From a bacterium (GTDB lineage: Bacteria; Electryoneota; RPQS01): a DNA stretch of 64,000 bases. The stretch lies in contig DASXUQ010000002.1 of the NCBI GenBank assembly GCA_036504735.1, positions 1-64,000 of the forward strand. Reading direction: 5' to 3'. The notes beneath the pieces are model-generated. The model saw nothing but the letters and a program-made list of their open reading frames with translations, did not search any database and was not told the origin of the DNA. Positions within the stretch are counted from its first letter, which is position 1. Every line of letters starts with the position of its first letter. The translations under genes and the position numbers were made by a program. Of the stretch, positions 17,846 to 26,135 are shown one piece after another.

Positions 17846-18448
17846 TTAGAAGATGGGAGGTAACGGTTTGATATCGGAAGCCAGAATCTGTTCATCCTCG
17901 GTGATCCCCGGCGGCACGCGGCGCAGACTGATGCCGCTGCGGGGACCGCGCAGAAAGCCGCGCTTGGTGCTCATCTCGCTCTCGCGCAGCCGCAGATCGT
18001 CGAGGGCTTCGCAGGTGAACCAGATGTCGCCGGGAGTGACGCGCTTGCCTTCGCGCGGGTTTTCGGTCTCCTTGGCGCGGTAGACCATCACGCGGGTGAC
18101 GCCTTCGGCCATGAGTTTGCGGCAGAGGCCGCGCATGTAATACGCGTTGAATTCCGTTTCGGCGATCAGGCTGGCCGCGGCCGGATGGCTGACCTTGCGC
18201 TGCGCCACTTTGCCGCCGCGCGAGTAAGGCTCGGAACTGATAAAGAATTCGGGCTGCGCCAGGCTTTCGGTCAGCGTCTGCTCATCGCCCGCCTCCAGCG
18301 CCCGCAGCAGCAGCTTGCGATAGGCCGCGCGGCCCTCTTCGGTCAGCCGTTTGTAGAGCACGAAATGGTCCCGGGCCATATCCCGCTGGCATTCGAGCAC
18401 CATGTAGCGCCGCGTATCGGCGTCGAGTTCTTCGAAAAAATAAGGCAT
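17846..18448 (-). CDS. Conserved-looking protein of unknown function
   Basis: A 200-residue soluble protein with an acidic, helical N-terminal third (MPYFFEELDADTRRYMVLEC) and a basic C-terminal region. I do not recognise the family. No signal peptide, membrane segment or cysteine motif is seen. Codon use matches its neighbours and it lies 12 bases upstream of the thiolase gene, so it is likely a real gene cotranscribed with it. The ATG is in AT-rich sequence without a clear Shine-Dalgarno. Confidence 0.7.
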   Translation of the reverse strand: MPYFFEELDADTRRYMVLECQRDMARDHFVLYKRLTEEGRAAYRKLLLRALEAGDEQTLTESLAQPEFFISSEPYSRGGKVAQRKVSHPAAASLIAETEFNAYYMRGLCRKLMAEGVTRVMVYRAKETENPREGKRVTPGDIWFTCEALDDLRLRESEMSTKRGFLRGPRSGISLRRVPPGITEDEQILASDIKPLPPIF

Positions 18449-18570
18449 GTGAATAAAATTTAAAATAGGAAATTAGAAATAGGAAACCACAGGTGCGTGG
18501 TTCAGGTCCGCTATGGGCGGGCGGTGCGCCGGATGTACTTTCGACGCCGTTTTTCATAGGGAAACGGGCT

Positions 18571-18604
18571 GCCGGACGGGGTGTGCCGCCGGCAGGCGTC
18601 CGGC
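18571..18604. repeat. GC-rich hairpin
   Basis: GCCGGACG (18571-18578) pairs with CGTCCGGC (18597-18604) around an 18-base GC-rich loop. It lies upstream of the gene starting at 18448, in a 559-base stretch (18449-19007) that holds repeats but no supported gene. Confidence 0.5.
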
Positions 18605-18625
18605 ACATTCTTAGAATATTCTTTC

Positions 18626-18674
18626 TTGAATAATATATTATTCAAAGAGAATTCTTAGAATAAACTCTTTGAAT
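18626..18674. repeat. Nested AT-rich palindromes upstream of the unknown gene
   Basis: TTGAATAATATATTATTCAA (18626-18645) is a perfect 20-base palindrome. ATTCAAAGAG (18640-18649) is repeated inverted at 18665-18674, and the word ATTCTTAGAAT occurs on both sides. It could be an operator or promoter for the unknown gene-thiolase transcript; no regulator is evident. Confidence 0.6.
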
Positions 18675-18870
18675 CTCTCCCCCCTACCCCCCACGCCAAC
18701 CGACGAACTTTGGCTTTGAACGGACGTACCCAAATATACATTCCGGAGGTGCGTTTGTCAAGCCGAGTTTGAACAAATAGTCAAGCCATTGTGTTTGCAG
18801 CATTCCTCCCGCTGCGAAACAGCAAGCGCAGTTCTATGTTTACAGCACTTGCCCACGTCCGGACAGATCC

Positions 18871-18925
18871 CGCCGCATGTGGATAACTCGGATTTGGGGG
18901 GGGAAGAGGCATGCCTCTCGAGGCA
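18871..18925. repeat. Direct repeat copy A beside the DUF5131 gene
   Basis: Starts with CGCCGCATGTGGATAACTCG (18871-18890) and continues to a GAGGCATGCCTC palindrome and a CCTC/GAGG mini-hairpin. A diverged copy is at 19816-19869 in the same orientation, so the DUF5131 gene lies between two direct repeats. Confidence 0.6.
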
Positions 18926-18930
18926 GTCCC

Positions 18931-18992
18931 GCACAGCAAGCTGTGCAACTACGGCCATGCATAGACCGGGGTAGTTGCGCAGCTTGCTGCGC
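18931..18992. repeat. Inverted REP pair with GTAG heads
   Basis: Two 16-base hairpins, GCACAGC-AA-GCTGTGC (18931-18946) and GCGCAGC-TT-GCTGCGC (18977-18992), face each other with AACTAC and GTAGTT between. This is the arrangement of bacterial REP doublets (BIME/REPIN) carrying the GTAG tetranucleotide. It lies 15 bases after the DUF5131 stop. Confidence 0.75.
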
Positions 18993-19007
18993 TCGCGAAC
19001 AATGTCC

Positions 19008-19736
19008 TTAACGCATGCGAAGGCCCTGGATGCTGACAGGAAGCTCATCATGGGTGCGGCCTTGAAGCCGCCGACCGGCTCGCTTCTTAAACACTCCACC
19101 CCATTGTTTGAAGAAGAATGGCACACCGGCACTCTGGCACTGGTCACGTATGTCCAGCACCCACTCCTCCTCCATCGGTCGCGCACCGGGGCCGGATTCA
19201 CCGCCGACGATCACCCAGTTTATCCCCTTCAAATTCAATTTACGAAGCGGTCCAAGCAGCGGTTCACAGGAAAGAAACTTGATCTTGGCAGCCGAATTCC
19301 GAAGATGATCTATACGGGAAACCACATCCTCATTCTCGACGCTGACACCCATCCAGATGTGATCGGCCCAATCGAGCTGCGGGCTAAGCTCTTCCAGCCG
19401 CTGCGCGCGCTTGGTGAGAATCTGATACTGATGCCAGTCCGCTGTGTTCATCGTATCGAAGATGCGTTGAATGAACTCCAGCGGCACCTTTTCGTGGAAG
19501 AGGTCGCTCATGGAGTTGACGAACACTCTTTGCGGACGCCGCCACGTGATCGGCTTGTCCAGCGCATCTTCATGCAGCGCCACGCAGAATCCGCCGGTAT
19601 AGTGCGGCTGTCCCATAGCCTTCAGCCGTTTGGACATCCGCTCGGCATAACAGTTCTTGCAACCCGGACTGATCTTCGTACAACCGGTGACTGGGTTCCA
19701 CGTCGAGTTCGTCCATTCAATATCCGACTTCGCCAT
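19008..19736 (-). CDS. Gp37/Gp68-family three-cysteine protein (DUF5131)
   Basis: A 242-residue protein of the phage Gp37/Gp68 family. The start ISDIEWTNSTWNPVTGC-like segment (here KSDIEWTNSTWNPVTGC) and the CTKISPGCKNCYAERM cysteine cluster are diagnostic; later blocks such as FVNSMSDLFHEKVP and VIVGGESGPGARPM also fit. The cluster resembles, but does not match, the radical-SAM motif, so an Fe-S function is a guess. Such genes are common on phages and islands. I chose the ATG at 19736; a GTG one codon earlier is equally possible. It is flanked by direct repeats and a REP doublet. Confidence 0.9.
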   Translation of the reverse strand: MAKSDIEWTNSTWNPVTGCTKISPGCKNCYAERMSKRLKAMGQPHYTGGFCVALHEDALDKPITWRRPQRVFVNSMSDLFHEKVPLEFIQRIFDTMNTADWHQYQILTKRAQRLEELSPQLDWADHIWMGVSVENEDVVSRIDHLRNSAAKIKFLSCEPLLGPLRKLNLKGINWVIVGGESGPGARPMEEEWVLDIRDQCQSAGVPFFFKQWGGVFKKRAGRRLQGRTHDELPVSIQGLRMR

Positions 19737-19815
19737 CACACCATCCCGCTCGTTTCATAGTCATCAGCCCATCGGTACGTCTTCATGTGCGGTGATCTGT
19801 GCGCTGCACACATCA

Positions 19816-19869
19816 CGCCGCATGTGGATGACTCAGAAAGAAGGCGCGGGAGGTGTGCCTCGCTGAGGA
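19816..19869. repeat. Direct repeat copy B between DUF5131 and DUF4062 genes
   Basis: CGCCGCATGTGGATGACTCA (19816-19835) matches copy A at 18 of 20 positions, and the following GAGG..TGCCTC..GAGG segment is also conserved. It lies after the DUF4062 stop, as copy A lies after the DUF5131 stop. Confidence 0.6.
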
Positions 19870-19923
19870 CCTAGGTCTACAAGGGTCTCAGAGACCAGGT
19901 CGTTGAAAGGGGTCACACGCCGA

Positions 19924-21201
19924 TTACTTCGAAATTCGCCGTGGCTTCTTTACAGTTTCCTTTGTCAAAGCAATTGACGATTTACCTTGACGGTTCACCA
20001 AGGCGGTCTGAATGGCCTCGAGAAGGTCTCGGTTGATACATTGCATGGCGGCATACTCCAGCCGCATTCGGCTAAAGTGGTCAACTAGAGAATTAAAGGT
20101 AACAGGACGAAGTTGACGCAGAAAGTCCATCGAGCCATACATTCCTTCGAGACTATGACTCTCGGCTTCACGCTCTGCGAGCTGGGTAATGTACCCAGCG
20201 ACATCGTGTCCGAAAGCGGCGAGCACCTTCGTCATCTCCTCTGACTGATCGTCTACTGATAAGAGCACTATCTGAGCAGTGCTCTCGATAGCTTTGGACA
20301 TAGCGCGACGAAAGGCAGGCATTTCGACATTTTGTATCTCAATTGCCTTATTAACCTCAGAACAAAACCGGTCAAATTTGACAAGGGCCGTTTTTCGCAA
20401 ACGGACTGGATCTTTATCAAACTTATTTCTCATTCGCTTCAATCCATCCGCCAGACGTTTCGCTGCACCGAACATCTTCAGACGAGCGTCATGCACCTTT
20501 GTCCCCGCCTGAGTGGCCAATGAGAAGTTCGGATCTCCTTCGTTAATAAGTCGAGCGATTTCCGCGTTCAAGTCCTTATCGCGATTGACTTGACGCTGTA
20601 AGGCCTGTCTCGCCTGTTTTGCCGAAGCAGGCGCGGATGCGATGCAACCAGCCGTAGCGGCAGTTACGGCACTACGCCAATGTTGAATTTCCTTGCTAAG
20701 GTGAATTCTCACGTATTGCGCGAACCAGTCCAGATCATTATAGGAGTAGTATAGACCACCCTTCTTACTGACAGAAGCCCGAAAGGCGTTTACCTTTCGA
20801 ATCTGCGATGGGTCAATTTGGTCTCTCGGGATATCTGCGCTCTTGAAATACATGAGTAGGCGCACAGAGGAAGCATCACCTTTGAACCTCTTGTATGCGC
20901 GAGAAAATTCCTCTTCCGTCCCCGAGCCGAATTGCCCCGTTGGTATGCCGAATCGCGACCACATGATGCCGATAAAGATGTCATAGTCGTCGCCGATTTG
21001 GGAATTGATAACATCTTGAGGATAGTCGCCAAATCCTGGGCGCACATCCGTTTCCCATCGCAACAACTCCAGACGAAGCCCGAGGAACTTACTCCACGAA
21101 ATGTTTAGCTCCCGGATCACTGCCTCGAGACACTCACGTTCTGGCGCGACGTCGCTGGGAGAAGCGACGAAGACTCGAATGACATGTTCTTTTGCTGGCA
21201 T
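19924..21201 (-). CDS. DUF4062-domain protein with helical C-terminal region
   Basis: A 425-residue protein. Residues 1-160 match the DUF4062 pattern (IRVFVASPSDVAPERECLEAVIRELN, then YDIFIGIMWSRFG and TEEEFSRAY), a TIR-like fold often found at the head of signalling or defence proteins. Residues 180-425 are helical with no NTPase or nuclease motif that I can see. Hand-counted GC at 19981-20160 is about 49%, against 65% at 22021-22080, and there is no Shine-Dalgarno, so it is probably a recent arrival. A role in phage defence or signalling is inferred only from the family and setting. Confidence 0.8.
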   Translation of the reverse strand: MPAKEHVIRVFVASPSDVAPERECLEAVIRELNISWSKFLGLRLELLRWETDVRPGFGDYPQDVINSQIGDDYDIFIGIMWSRFGIPTGQFGSGTEEEFSRAYKRFKGDASSVRLLMYFKSADIPRDQIDPSQIRKVNAFRASVSKKGGLYYSYNDLDWFAQYVRIHLSKEIQHWRSAVTAATAGCIASAPASAKQARQALQRQVNRDKDLNAEIARLINEGDPNFSLATQAGTKVHDARLKMFGAAKRLADGLKRMRNKFDKDPVRLRKTALVKFDRFCSEVNKAIEIQNVEMPAFRRAMSKAIESTAQIVLLSVDDQSEEMTKVLAAFGHDVAGYITQLAEREAESHSLEGMYGSMDFLRQLRPVTFNSLVDHFSRMRLEYAAMQCINRDLLEAIQTALVNRQGKSSIALTKETVKKPRRISK

Positions 21202-21292
21202 AGGATTATGTCAAAATAAATTCGTAGGAATCCACGGCAAACCATACTTTGGACTCACGTCGTATTCGCTCGTGTTGTGTGTGAAGGCGTCC

Positions 21293-21859
21293 CTACTTCT
21301 TCACCCAGGACCGGTAGTGTTCGAGCATGCTGCGGGAGTTGGAGGTGTCTTCCATCAGGGTGGTTTTCAGGGCGAAGTCGCGGGTTTTGGGCTCCCACTC
21401 GATGAAGGGGGACGGGGCGACGCCGGTGATCACCTTGCCGCTGCTCTCGCTGACCGTTTCCGTGCTCTTTTCGGTGTTGATGAAATAGATTACCGGGCAG
21501 CAGTCGCACTTGGCGCTCTGCAAAAAGCCCGCGCTGTCCAGCGAAGTAAAGGTGAAGGTGACTTCTCCTACCAACTGGCCGCGCTCTTCGAGCAGCTTTT
21601 TGCCCGTCACATGGAAGGCGGGATAGTCCTCCTCGAACTTGGTGCCGTTCAGATAGTCGGTCACCAACTCGGCAAAGTCCTTGAAGGAGACATCCTTGCC
21701 GTCGTTGTCCGTCGAAAGAATGTTGACGAAGCGGATGGTGCCCGTGCCGGTGCCGTCACCGTTCAGCTTGAAGTGGTACTCTTTTTTCTCGACCGAAATG
21801 CAGCCGGCGAGCAGCAGACACAAGCCAAGCAACAGGCTAACGCGCAGAAGGTGCGCCAT
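21293..21859 (-). CDS. Lipoprotein of unknown function
   Basis: A 188-residue lipoprotein. The ATG at 21859 has GGAG 6 bases upstream and gives a signal peptide with the lipobox LLLAGC. The mature part is beta-rich at the start (EYHFKLNGDGTGTGTIRFVN) and has a CDCC cysteine cluster in the middle that could bind metal or form disulphides. I do not recognise the family. Confidence 0.75.
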   Translation of the reverse strand: MAHLLRVSLLLGLCLLLAGCISVEKKEYHFKLNGDGTGTGTIRFVNILSTDNDGKDVSFKDFAELVTDYLNGTKFEEDYPAFHVTGKKLLEERGQLVGEVTFTFTSLDSAGFLQSAKCDCCPVIYFINTEKSTETVSESSGKVITGVAPSPFIEWEPKTRDFALKTTLMEDTSNSRSMLEHYRSWVKK

Positions 21860-21925
21860 GACATTCTCCCTAAGATTCATGAAAGATCGTGCGACACAGA
21901 CGGACGGTCATCGAGATTGCAGGAC

Positions 21926-21949
21926 GGACACGGCAAGCCGTGTCCCTAC
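21926..21949 (-). repeat. REP hairpin with GTAG head abutting the S9 peptidase stop
   Basis: On the minus strand GTAG is followed by GGACACGGC-TT-GCCGTGTCC, a perfect 9-bp hairpin. The TAG of the head is the stop codon of the S9 peptidase (21946-21948). Confidence 0.75.
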
Positions 21950-23877
21950 CGGGGCTTTAAGAAGCGGTCGAAGAACTCGACGTGCTTGCGGTATTCCTTG
22001 ATGGAGTTGACGCGCTTGCCGCTGCCGTGGCCTTCATCGGCAAAGATCAGCGAGTCCACCACCGTGCCGTTCTGCGCCACGGCGGCCAGCATCTGCCGGG
22101 CTTCACCCACAGGCACGCGAGGGTCATTGGCGCCGTGCACGATGAGCAGCGGTGTCTTGACCAGATTGGCCTTGTGGATCGGCGAGATCTGATCCAAAAA
22201 CGTGCTGTCGGCGAGCGGGCCGTATTCGGCTTCGCGGATCGCGCGGCGGTAAGCGGCGGTATTTTTCAGGAACGTTTTGAAATTGGCGATGCCCACGATG
22301 TCGATGGCCGCGCTGAAGAGGTCGGGATATTCGGTGATCATGCCCAGCACCACGTAGCCGCCGTAGGAGCCGCCGCGAATGCCCATCATGCCGGGTTTGG
22401 TGTAGCCCTGCGCCACCAGCCAGTCCGCCGCGGCTTTGTAATCCTTCAGCGAATCTTTGCGCTTCTTGTAATTGTCAAGGCTCATAAAGGTGCGGCCATA
22501 GCCCGAGGAGCCGCGCGGATTGGGCGCGAGAATGCCGTAGCCGTTGAGCATCAGGTACTGGAAGTTGCGGATGAATGCCGGCTGGAACTGGCCTTCCGGG
22601 CCGCCGTGCGCGTCAATGATAAACGGCACCGCCTGGCCTTCCTTGTAGTCGGGCGGCAGATAGAGGAACGCGGGGATTTCCAAACCGTCAAAACTCTTGA
22701 AGCGGACCAGCTTGGGCTCGCGGAACAGGCCGCGGTCGATGCCCGCATAAATCGAATGGGTGAGCTGCTTCAGGTCTTTGGTCTGCGGATTCCACTTCCA
22801 AACGTCCGGCGCGCGGGTCGGGCTGGAGAAGGAGATCAGACACTCGCCGTTCTGATCGAAGGAGCCGCCGCCCAGCAGGCCGTCGAGCGGCGGATTGGGC
22901 AACTCCTTCTTCGAGTCCGCGTCGCGCATCTTCAGACGGTTGTAACCGTCTTCATTGGTGATGGCCACCTGATATTTGAAATCGCGGGAGAAACCGTAAC
23001 TTTCGGTGTCCCACTTGGGATCGAGCCAGCCGTCCTTGATCCACTCCACCACCTTCTTCGGATCCGGCTTCTTCTTCAGATCGGCCACCATTTTGGCCGG
23101 GCGGGAGATGCCTTCGGAATTGTCGTTAGAGGTAAGGTAGACCGTCTTGTTGTCGGGCATCAGCGTGACATTGCCGAACTGCACGTCGCCCTTGTGCGGC
23201 GTCATCAGTGCATACTTGCCCGTGGCCAGATCCACAAAATAAAGGTCGTTGTTGACGTTGGAGGAGTAGTTGGCAACAATCATCTTCGTGCCGTCTACGG
23301 ACAGATCGGCAATGGCATTGGAGCCGCGCACGTGCGCCGTATCGCCGAACACCTTGCTGTACTTGCCGTCGGCAATGGACATGCGGTAGATGAAGAAGTC
23401 CTTGCCGTTCTCTTCGTTGGAGCGGAAGTAGATGCTCTTGTCATCGCGCGTCCAGACCACGGAGCCGAACTGCACCTTGCCATTGTCGGTCAGGCGGCAG
23501 GTGCGGCCCGTCTTCGTATCCAGCAGATAGAGCTGCGCGTTTTCATCGCCGCCCACCGATGCGCCGACCACCGCCATGTTGCCGCCATAGGACAACGTGA
23601 AGAACTCCACGCCGTCATCGAAGGTAGTCAACTGATAGGGCCAGCCCTCTTCGGTAATGCGGTAGACCTGCGAGGCCCCGGACATGGTCGAGGAGAAATA
23701 GACATCCTTGCCGTCCCACGACAGCCCGTCGGGCATGCAGCCGCCGATGTTCAGAAAGGTGGCAATGTCGGGAATGTACTTGCCCTGATTGAGCAGGCTC
23801 GGCGCGTCCTTGCCGCTCTGGGCGAAGGCCGTTGCCGACAGGATCAGCAGTGCGACAAAAACAGTTCGAATACGCAT
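21946..23877 (-). CDS. Secreted prolyl oligopeptidase-family (S9) peptidase
   Basis: A 643-residue serine peptidase. The ATG at 23877, preceded by GAGAGAACC, gives a signal peptide (MRIRTVFVALLILSATAFAQ). Residues about 40-380 contain WD40-like or beta-propeller repeats (VYFSSTMSGASQVYRI and similar). The C-terminal third is an alpha/beta hydrolase with the nucleophile GGSYGGYVVLG, the Asp in HGANDPRVPVGEARQ and the His in DEGHGSGKR. It probably acts in the periplasm on oligopeptides, either as dipeptidyl-peptidase or acylaminoacyl-peptidase type. Confidence 0.92.
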   Translation of the reverse strand: MRIRTVFVALLILSATAFAQSGKDAPSLLNQGKYIPDIATFLNIGGCMPDGLSWDGKDVYFSSTMSGASQVYRITEEGWPYQLTTFDDGVEFFTLSYGGNMAVVGASVGGDENAQLYLLDTKTGRTCRLTDNGKVQFGSVVWTRDDKSIYFRSNEENGKDFFIYRMSIADGKYSKVFGDTAHVRGSNAIADLSVDGTKMIVANYSSNVNNDLYFVDLATGKYALMTPHKGDVQFGNVTLMPDNKTVYLTSNDNSEGISRPAKMVADLKKKPDPKKVVEWIKDGWLDPKWDTESYGFSRDFKYQVAITNEDGYNRLKMRDADSKKELPNPPLDGLLGGGSFDQNGECLISFSSPTRAPDVWKWNPQTKDLKQLTHSIYAGIDRGLFREPKLVRFKSFDGLEIPAFLYLPPDYKEGQAVPFIIDAHGGPEGQFQPAFIRNFQYLMLNGYGILAPNPRGSSGYGRTFMSLDNYKKRKDSLKDYKAAADWLVAQGYTKPGMMGIRGGSYGGYVVLGMITEYPDLFSAAIDIVGIANFKTFLKNTAAYRRAIREAEYGPLADSTFLDQISPIHKANLVKTPLLIVHGANDPRVPVGEARQMLAAVAQNGTVVDSLIFADEGHGSGKRVNSIKEYRKHVEFFDRFLKPR

Positions 23878-23938
23878 GAAAGGTTCTCTCTGCAAATTGA
23901 CGACGAAATATTCTATCGGGTGCAAAGCGTGTTGGTGC

Positions 23939-24679
23939 TCACTCCTCGACGCCCATTAATTCCACGAACAGATCTTCGAGATGCTTGCCACTGGCGGCGG
24001 CTTCGGCTTCGAGTTCTTCCTGAGTCCAGTGGCGGTAGATGCGGCCCTCGCGGATCATGGAGATGCGCGTGCAATAACGCTCCAGAGACTCCAGCATGTG
24101 CGAGGCCAGCAGGATTCCGGTCCTGCCCTCCGCGGCCAGATCCTTCAGATGATTCTTGACGCGGTAGCCCACCACCGGATCGAGGCCGTTCAGCGATTCA
24201 TCCAGCACCACAAACGGCGGATGGCCGAGCAGCGCCAGCATGATCGCCAGCTTCTGCTTCATGCCAAAAGAATACGCACCCAGTTCGGTGTCGAGGCTCT
24301 CGCCAAGGTCCACCAGTTCGGCCAGCATGTAAATTTCTTCTGCGGGAGACTTCAAATTGCGGATGCCCGCCATGAAATCGAGGTGCTGCCGCCCGGTGAG
24401 GCGCTCGATGAAGTCACCGGGCTCGAAGGCGCAGCTTAAGACGCGCTTGGCCGCAAGCGGATCGGTGGCGACGTCGATGCCGTCAATGGTAACGCTGCCC
24501 GCGGGCGCGGTCCACTGGCCGGTAATGCAATGCAGCAGCGTGGTTTTGCCCGCGCCGTTGGGGCCGATGAGGCCAAGGAATTCGCCGCGCTGGAGTTCCA
24601 GAGAAATCTGATGCAGCACCGGCTTGCCGCCGAGTGCCTTGGAAAGTTCGTGGACGCGCAACAGGTGTATGTCAGACAT
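23939..24679 (-). CDS. ABC transporter ATP-binding protein
   Basis: A 246-residue ABC ATPase. It has Walker A GPNGAGKTTLLHC near residue 38, a signature region YSFGMKQKLAIMLALLG (SFGMKQ replacing the usual LSGGQ), Walker B VVLDESLNGLDP and the switch SHMLES. This variant is typical of ABC-2-type exporters. It overlaps the 3' end of the permease gene by eight bases, so the two form one exporter. The substrate is unknown. Confidence 0.93.
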   Translation of the reverse strand: MSDIHLLRVHELSKALGGKPVLHQISLELQRGEFLGLIGPNGAGKTTLLHCITGQWTAPAGSVTIDGIDVATDPLAAKRVLSCAFEPGDFIERLTGRQHLDFMAGIRNLKSPAEEIYMLAELVDLGESLDTELGAYSFGMKQKLAIMLALLGHPPFVVLDESLNGLDPVVGYRVKNHLKDLAAEGRTGILLASHMLESLERYCTRISMIREGRIYRHWTQEELEAEAAASGKHLEDLFVELMGVEE

Positions 24680-26135
24680 GCAGCCCCTCTTCGCGGTAGC
24701 GCCACATGTGCGACGCCCTGCGGAATAGATAAATATCAGCGGCCAGCACCAACGGCACCGCCGCTACCCAACTCACCGTGTAAACCAGCAGCCCTCCGGC
24801 GCCGACCACTCCCATGTAGACGAATTCCGTGGTCTGCTGCGCATCCGGAAAAGCCGACACGACCAGCAGGCGCACCGGCACCACTCCGGCATAAATCCCC
24901 AGCAGGATGGCGCACGACCGCAAGGCAGCGGACGGCTCCACCGACACGATCAGCACGCCACTGGCAAGCAGCATGGTTCCGGTAATCGCCAGCGGCAAAG
25001 CGGAAATTGCCCGCAGCCAGGCGCCGAAAGTGACCGGCATCTGGCGCAGCAGGCGGTACACGGGAAACACGGGCTGGAGCATGACATTCAGGATCAACGC
25101 CGACCAGCTGCCGAAAAACACCACCATCAGAACCGGCGCATTCTCCTCGTGCGTGGCTAAAGCGGTGAGGGCCAGCAACGCGGAGATGGCGACGAGAAAC
25201 GCAATCATCATGTAGAGACGGCGGCCGCCGATATTCCGTGCCTGACCCCAGCTTGACATTTGAATGCCGGCGCGCAGGTTGTCGAGGGTGACAAACCGCG
25301 TCACCGGCGAGCGCATGCGGTCGGCGATGAAGGTGGCCAGCGGCACCGTTTCTTTGGCGCGGTGCTGCGTCTGCTGAATTTCGAAGGACGCAGCAATGGC
25401 GCTCCATTTGCGCACCAGCAGATGCCGCGCCAGCAGCACCAGCGCGGCCACGGAGAGTGCGATGACCACCAGCGCGGCGACGGTCATAGAGAGCACATCG
25501 TTTTGCCGCGCATATTCGGCCAGCAGCCAGAAGCCCACCAGCGGCTGCACGAAGAGCATCGTGAGCAGCGCACCCAGCCACTTCAGGATCCAGTTCTGCC
25601 ATTGCAGCATGCGGGCACTGCCCAGCCGCAGCACGAGCGTCGAGAAGGTTTTGGCGATGCTCGCCGCCGCTATCAGCAGCACTGTGCCCAGCAGCAGAAA
25701 CGGAAACTCCTTCCACCAGACCAGCCCGGAGACAAAGGACAGTCCGATGCTGATCACCAGCGCGACGGCCACCCACACGCTGTCCATGAGAAACATGGAG
25801 CCGAGCAGCGATTGGGCGATGCTGCGGGGTTCGACCGGCAGCACACTCCACGAGCCGCTGGACCAGCGGGCCAGCAGGCGGTTCATGCGGTCAAAGGATC
25901 CGAGCATGGCCGCGAGAAGTGTCAGCAGCAGCGGAAAGGCATAGCGGATAAAATGCCACTGTTCGAGAAAACGCGCCTGATGCGCGGCCACATGGCGGAA
26001 GATGTTGAACCAGAGATAGAAGCCGAAGAAGAGCACGAACCAGGCCGCGCGCCGCATTTGTTGCCGGTTGGTCCACAGACGGACCACGCTGCTCCGCAGC
26101 CGCTGCATCTCGAGGAGAAGAATCGGATCGGTCAT
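24672..26135 (-). CDS. ABC transporter permease, multi-spanning
   Basis: A 487-residue inner-membrane protein with roughly eleven hydrophobic spans, the first at about residues 30-50 and the last near 450. It has no soluble domain of note. It overlaps the ATPase gene downstream and shares an ATGA with the dehydrogenase-like gene upstream, so it is part of the hbd operon. It is inferred to be the membrane half of the exporter. Confidence 0.85.
   Translation of the reverse strand: MTDPILLLEMQRLRSSVVRLWTNRQQMRRAAWFVLFFGFYLWFNIFRHVAAHQARFLEQWHFIRYAFPLLLTLLAAMLGSFDRMNRLLARWSSGSWSVLPVEPRSIAQSLLGSMFLMDSVWVAVALVISIGLSFVSGLVWWKEFPFLLLGTVLLIAAASIAKTFSTLVLRLGSARMLQWQNWILKWLGALLTMLFVQPLVGFWLLAEYARQNDVLSMTVAALVVIALSVAALVLLARHLLVRKWSAIAASFEIQQTQHRAKETVPLATFIADRMRSPVTRFVTLDNLRAGIQMSSWGQARNIGGRRLYMMIAFLVAISALLALTALATHEENAPVLMVVFFGSWSALILNVMLQPVFPVYRLLRQMPVTFGAWLRAISALPLAITGTMLLASGVLIVSVEPSAALRSCAILLGIYAGVVPVRLLVVSAFPDAQQTTEFVYMGVVGAGGLLVYTVSWVAAVPLVLAADIYLFRRASHMWRYREEGLHV

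Noticed and set aside
18871-19869. Integron attC sites around the island genes
   Set aside because: Direct repeats after each gene fit the idea, but I could not find the GTTRRRY/RYYYAAC core pairs that define attC, and no integrase gene is visible.
21982-24159. A 725-codon plus-strand frame opposite the S9 peptidase
   Set aside because: Antisense shadow with no recognisable domain and no ribosome-binding site; the S9 peptidase on the other strand is certain.
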